DNA from: Streptomyces sp. NBC_01244
GTDB lineage: Bacteria > Actinomycetota > Actinomycetes > Streptomycetales > Streptomycetaceae
Length of the DNA stretch: 64,000 nucleotides
Direction of reading: 5' to 3'
Assembly: GCF_035987325.1 (NCBI RefSeq)
Contig: NZ_CP108488.1
Coordinates: forward strand, 8,928,001 to 8,992,000
Below are positions 60,448-64,000 of the stretch, piece after piece. The stretch's first letter is position 1, and every line of letters starts with the position of its first letter. The notes below the pieces were generated by a model that saw nothing but the letters and a program-made list of their open reading frames with translations, had not been told where the DNA came from and made no database searches. Both the position numbers and the translations under genes were made by a program.

Positions 60448-62745
60448 GTGCATTCCCCCCTCGGCCGAACGAGCCGCCTCGGCCGCCTCGGCGGCTTCTG
60501 CGCCCGCCACCCCGTCTGGGTGATCGCGGCCTGGCTCCTGCTGCTGGCCGGCGCGATGTTCGGCAGCCGGCTCGCCGCCCCGGTCTACAGCGACCAGATC
60601 ACCCTCCCCAGCACGCAGTCCCGTACCGGCGCCGATCTGCTGGCCGCGTCCGCCCCCGGGATCGGGGACCCCAACGGACGCGTGGTCTTCCACGTGGACT
60701 CCGGCTCCCTGGCCGGGCACCGCCAGGCCCTCGACGAGAGCGCGGCCCGCCTCGCGCGGATGCCCCACGTCACCGCCGCCTCCCCGGTCGTGACCAGCGC
60801 GGACGGCCGTACCGCCTACACCACGGTGTCCTTCGACCGGCAGGTCAAGACCCTCGGGCACGAGTACACCGGCACGCTCGACACGGCCACCGCCGCGGCC
60901 CGCGCCTCCGGCGTGGAGGTCGCGTACGGCGGAGACCTGAACCAGGTCGTCCGGCCGCCGGCCGACGACAGGGCCCGCGAGGCGGCGGGCGTCCTCGTGG
61001 CCCTGCTGATCCTCCTGCTCGCCTTCGGCAGCGTCGCCGCCGCCCTGCTGCCCCTGCTCACCGCGGTGGTCAGCGTCGGCGTGGGCCTCGGCGTCGTCGG
61101 CATCGTCGCGGGCGTCGTCAGCTTCGCGACCGCCGCCCCCACCCTGGCCACCATGATCGGCCTCGGCGTGGGCATCGACTACGCGCTCTTCCTCACCACC
61201 CGCTTCCGCCAGGACCTCCTCGACGGGCACGACACGGTCGACGCGGCCGGCCGTACCGCCGCCACCAGCGGGCGCGCCGTCGTCGTGGCCGCCGTCACCG
61301 TCGCGGTGGCCATGCTGAGCCTCTACACCTGCGGGCTGAACTTCATCGGTCGCATGGGGCTGGCCGCCACCATCGTCGTGGTCGTCACCGGGGCGGCCGC
61401 CCTCACCCTCGTGCCGGCCGCCCTGGGCCTGGTGGGGCGCCGGATCGACCGGCTCGCGCTGCGCCGCCCGGTCGCCGAGACCTCCGGCGACCACGACGGC
61501 TGGCACCGCTACGCCGCCCTGGTCGCACGGCATCCGTGGAAGTTCCTGACCGCGGGAACCCTGCTCCTCGCGCTGTGCGCCGTACCCCTGTTCTCGCTGC
61601 GCCTCGGCCACGTCGACGACGGCGCCGACCGGGCGGGTAGCACCACGCGCACGGCCTACGACTGGATCTCCGAGGGCGAGGGACCCGGATTCGGCCCCGG
61701 GGCCAACGGCCCCTTCGTCCTGGTGGTCGACCTCCACGAAGCCACCGTCCCGGCCGACCGGATCGGCGCCGAACTCACCGAGGCGCTGCGGGACACCGCC
61801 GGGACGGCCGGGTTCACCCCGCTCGCGCCGAGCCCCGACGGCCGGCTGCTCGTCTCCACCGTCACCCCGGCCACCGGACCGCAGAGCGCCGCCACGGGCA
61901 GCCTGTTCACGACACTGACCGCCGCCACCCTGCCCGACGCGCTGAACGGCACCGGCGCCGAGGGTTACCTCACCGGATCCACCGCAGGGCAGCTGGACTT
62001 CCGCGACACCGTCAAGGACCGGCTGCCGCTCATCATCGCCATCGTGCTGGCCGCCGCGCTCGTGCTGCTGACCTTCGTGTTCCGCAGCGTGGTCGTCCCG
62101 CTCAAGGCGGTCGCGCTGAACCTGTTCACCACCGCCGCGTCCTACGGGGTCCTCGTCGCGGTGTTCCAGTGGGGCTGGGGGAGCGGGCTGATCGGGGTGT
62201 CGGAGCCCGTTCCCATCGAGTCGTTCGTACCGATGATGATGTTCGCGATCGTCTTCGGCCTGTCGATGGACTACGAGATCTTCCTGCTCTCCGCCATCGC
62301 CGGCTCCTGGCACCGCACCGGCGACAACACCCTCGCCGTCGGTACGGGCCTGGCGGCCACCGGCCGGGTCATCTCCAGTGCGGCGCTCATCATGACCGCC
62401 GTCTTCCTGTCCTTCGCGGCTTCGCCCACGGTCGTGGTCAAGATGCTGGCGGTGGGCCTGGCGGTGAGCGTGGTCCTGGACGCGACGGTGGTGCGGCTGG
62501 TGCTGGTCCCGGCGGCGATGTTCCTGATGGGCCGGGCCAACTGGTGGCTGCCGCCCTTCCTGGACCGGATCCTGCCGCGGCCGCACACGGAGGAGCGGCC
62601 GGGGTGGTCGGCGGGGTCGTCGCCGGAGCCGGGCACGGCCAGGGCCACGGCCGCGGGGACAGCCGCGGGGACAGCCGCGGGGACAGCGGCGGGCACGGCC
62701 ATGGGCACGGCCGCGGGCACGGGCAGCGGTCGGGGTGAGGCATGA
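60448..62745 (+). CDS. MMPL/RND-family transporter
   Basis: A 765-residue transporter of the MmpL type with about 12 TM segments in two halves. The TM4 motif GLGVGIDYALFLTTRF and the TM10 motif FGLSMDYEIFLLSAI carry the paired charged residues used for proton coupling. The two large extracellular loops are shorter than in mycobacterial MmpLs. The C-terminus has a GTAA-repeat tail. The GTG at 60448 has GGAGG four bases upstream; the GTG at 60418 lies inside an operator. The substrate is probably a lipid or hydrophobic compound. Confidence 0.93.
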   Translation: MHSPLGRTSRLGRLGGFCARHPVWVIAAWLLLLAGAMFGSRLAAPVYSDQITLPSTQSRTGADLLAASAPGIGDPNGRVVFHVDSGSLAGHRQALDESAARLARMPHVTAASPVVTSADGRTAYTTVSFDRQVKTLGHEYTGTLDTATAAARASGVEVAYGGDLNQVVRPPADDRAREAAGVLVALLILLLAFGSVAAALLPLLTAVVSVGVGLGVVGIVAGVVSFATAAPTLATMIGLGVGIDYALFLTTRFRQDLLDGHDTVDAAGRTAATSGRAVVVAAVTVAVAMLSLYTCGLNFIGRMGLAATIVVVVTGAAALTLVPAALGLVGRRIDRLALRRPVAETSGDHDGWHRYAALVARHPWKFLTAGTLLLALCAVPLFSLRLGHVDDGADRAGSTTRTAYDWISEGEGPGFGPGANGPFVLVVDLHEATVPADRIGAELTEALRDTAGTAGFTPLAPSPDGRLLVSTVTPATGPQSAATGSLFTTLTAATLPDALNGTGAEGYLTGSTAGQLDFRDTVKDRLPLIIAIVLAAALVLLTFVFRSVVVPLKAVALNLFTTAASYGVLVAVFQWGWGSGLIGVSEPVPIESFVPMMMFAIVFGLSMDYEIFLLSAIAGSWHRTGDNTLAVGTGLAATGRVISSAALIMTAVFLSFAASPTVVVKMLAVGLAVSVVLDATVVRLVLVPAAMFLMGRANWWLPPFLDRILPRPHTEERPGWSAGSSPEPGTARATAAGTAAGTAAGTAAGTAMGTAAGTGSGRGEA
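62648..62720 (+). repeat. 12-base tandem repeats encoding a GTAA tail
   Basis: Several near-identical copies of ACAGCCGCGGGG encode Gly-Thr-Ala-Ala repeats at the end of the MMPL transporter. Copy number is likely to vary. Confidence 0.8.
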
Positions 62746-62752
62746 TCGGGGG

Positions 62753-63478
62753 ATGTCTGATCGCATCATCGCCGCCTGCGACGGGGCGGCCAAGGGAAAT
62801 CCCGGGCCGGCCGCATGGGCCTGGGTCATCGCCGACGCCCACGGGCACCCCGAGCGCTGGGAGGCCGGGCCGCTCGGCCGGGCCACCAACAACGTCGGTG
62901 AACTCACCGCTCTGCAGCGGCTGCTGGAGGCCGTGGCCCCCGGTACGGCCGTGCAGGTGCGGATGGACTCCCAGTACGCCATGAAGGCCGTGACCCAGTG
63001 GCTCCCCGCCTGGAAGCGCAACGGCTGGAAGACGGCCGCGGGCAAGCCGGTGGCCAACCGCGAGCTCGTCGAGAGCATCGACGCCCTGCTGACCGACCGG
63101 GACGTGGAGTTCCGCTACGTCCCCGCGCACCGCGAGGACGGCGACCACCTGAACGCGATCGCCGACCAGGCGGCCAGCGACGCCGCCGTCAGCCAGGAGC
63201 CGGCCGGCACCGCGCTGGGCCACGCCTCCCTGCCGGTCCCGGCGCCGGCCCGCAGCACCCCGGCCCGCAGCACCTCCGCCCGCCGTCCCGCCGGAGCCGC
63301 GTCGGCCAAGAGCGGGACCGCCGCCAAGAGCGCGACCACCGGCCGGGCCGGGGTGACCATCAAGGCCAAGTTCCCCGGCACCTGCCCCTGCGGGAAGCAG
63401 TACGCGGCGGGGGAGAAGATCAGCAAGCTCGGCTCGCGCTGGGGTCACCCCGACTGCGGCGGCGCCGACGCGGGGTAG
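62753..63478 (+). CDS. RNase HI with Cys-rich C-terminal tail
   Basis: A 241-residue protein. The RNase HI fold spans about 1-145 with the DEDD residues in AACDGAAKGNPG, GELTALQRLL, VRMDSQYAM and HLNAIADQAA. An Ala/Ser/Pro linker follows, then a ~30-residue tail GTCPCGKQYAAGEKISKL...GHPDC with three cysteines and a His that could bind zinc. It removes RNA from RNA-DNA hybrids. The tail may add nucleic-acid binding. ATG 62753 lies seven bases after the MMPL stop. Confidence 0.9.
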   Translation: MSDRIIAACDGAAKGNPGPAAWAWVIADAHGHPERWEAGPLGRATNNVGELTALQRLLEAVAPGTAVQVRMDSQYAMKAVTQWLPAWKRNGWKTAAGKPVANRELVESIDALLTDRDVEFRYVPAHREDGDHLNAIADQAASDAAVSQEPAGTALGHASLPVPAPARSTPARSTSARRPAGAASAKSGTAAKSATTGRAGVTIKAKFPGTCPCGKQYAAGEKISKLGSRWGHPDCGGADAG

Positions 63479-63504
63479 CTTTCAGCCACGTTCCCCATGC
63501 AAAG

Positions 63505-63518
63505 CTTTCGTTCGAAAG
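63505..63518. promoter_or_regulatory. Dyad CTTTCG-TT-CGAAAG upstream of the DeoR-type gene
   Basis: A perfect 6-bp-arm inverted repeat in an AT-rich patch about 70 bases before the regulator start. DeoR-type repressors often autoregulate through such TTTCG/CGAAA sites. Confidence 0.5.
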
Positions 63519-63588
63519 AAAACGGAAGTTTCGGCTTTCCCGCGCTACGCTGACCTCGGCCAGGGACGCAGTCGAGGGGAGCTCCACC

Positions 63589-64000
63589 GTGCACGCAGAG
63601 GAACGACAGCAGGCGATCCTGCGCCGGGTCCGCGAAGCGGGATCCATGCGTGTCACGGACTTCGCGGCGGAGCTCGGCGTGTCCGTGGTGACGGTCCGCA
63701 AGGACGTCGAAGTCCTCGCCGAGCGCGGCCTGCTGGCCCGGGTGCACGGCGGCGCGATGCTGCCGGAGGACTGGGCGGAGACCGCGCCCGTGACCGCCGC
63801 CCCGCCGGTGGCCGGCGCGGCCTCGACCGCCCCGGGCAGCGCAGTCGCCGCCGGACCCGGAGCGGGCCCCGGTTCCGGCCGGCCTCTGGTCCTCGGGCTG
63901 ATCGTGCCCTCCTCCGCCTACTACTACCCCGAGGTGATCAAGGGGGCCCGGGAGGCGGCGGACGCCCTCGGGGTACGGCTGACCCTCGCCGTGTCCACGT
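63589..64000 (+). CDS. DeoR-type HTH regulator with substrate-binding domain, 3' end beyond window
   Basis: The first 137 residues are visible. A DeoR-type HTH (about 1-55; ERQQAILRRVREAGSMRVTDFAAELGVSVVTVRKDVEVL, shown here only as the ERQQAIL start and VSVVTVRKDVEVL recognition helix) ends LARVHGGAML. After an Ala/Gly/Pro linker, LGLIVPSSAYYYPEVIKGAREAADALGVRL begins a LacI-type periplasmic-binding-like domain that would sense a sugar or similar ligand. The GTG start has GAGGGGAG upstream. The frame is open to the window end. Confidence 0.85.
   Translation, partial: MHAEERQQAILRRVREAGSMRVTDFAAELGVSVVTVRKDVEVLAERGLLARVHGGAMLPEDWAETAPVTAAPPVAGAASTAPGSAVAAGPGAGPGSGRPLVLGLIVPSSAYYYPEVIKGAREAADALGVRLTLAVST

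Overview
The window is a stretch of very GC-rich actinobacterial chromosome, almost certainly Streptomyces. Third codon positions are nearly always G or C, GTG starts are common, adjacent genes often overlap by 1-4 bases, and the families are typical of the genus (DUF2993, MmpS-like lipoprotein, nSTAND/WD40 proteins, IS701 with CTAG target sites, OhrR/Ohr, HPP protein, many secreted lipoproteins). I see no rRNA, tRNA or CRISPR array. About 60 protein genes are supported. Most are single genes or two- to three-gene operons, so this looks like ordinary accessory-rich chromosome rather than one large biosynthetic cluster.

Region by region: 1-5.4 kb holds the end of a TetR regulator with a DHA2-type MFS exporter, then a tightly coupled minus-strand operon (DinB-like protein, secreted carboxylesterase, serine hydrolase). 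5.5-11.4 kb has a four-TM repeat protein, a helix-hairpin-helix/PHP phosphoesterase, a two-domain VOC protein divergent from an MDMPI-GNAT fusion, a 2OG-Fe(II)-type oxygenase and a GNAT acetyltransferase. 11.6-15.6 kb encodes three lipoproteins (beta-propeller, HNH nuclease-like, repeat-rich) and a HAD-like protein. 15.6-20.9 kb is redox and stress: an FprA-type ferredoxin reductase with an unusual leader, a molybdopterin oxidoreductase with its cytochrome b partner, divergent ohrR/ohr, and allantoicase. 21-24 kb has two large secreted proteins of unknown role. 24-28 kb: dienelactone hydrolase divergent from a P450, a YdeI-like protein, small proteins and an HPP membrane protein. 28.5-36.4 kb: an NPP1-type secreted protein, a D-Ala-D-Ala-peptidase-like enzyme, an NlpC/P60 protein, a 1348-residue HTH-STAND-TM-WD40 protein and an I36-type inhibitor-like protein. 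36.7-48.9 kb: AI-2E family protein, an XRE-cupin regulator divergent from an arylsulfotransferase/NCS2 permease pair, YciO, a second P450, a CLC channel with CBS domains, NIPSNAP and a PGRP-type amidase.

49-53.3 kb holds a D,D-carboxypeptidase with a roughly 450-residue low-complexity N-terminus. Its stop codon abuts an intact IS701-family element (1442 bp, CTAG duplication) and a 157-bp MITE-like inverted-repeat element that shares the CTAG site. The transposase carries what looks like a complete -1 programmed frameshift signal.

53.3-64 kb: histidine kinase, response regulator and VanZ; a methyltransferase; an ADP-ribosylglycohydrolase; an SgcJ-like protein; then a compact envelope locus (MmpS-like lipoprotein, DUF2993, TetR, MMPL transporter) with a cluster of TGTCA palindromes in the tetR-mmpL intergenic region; RNase HI with a Cys-rich tail; and the start of a DeoR-type regulator cut by the window end.
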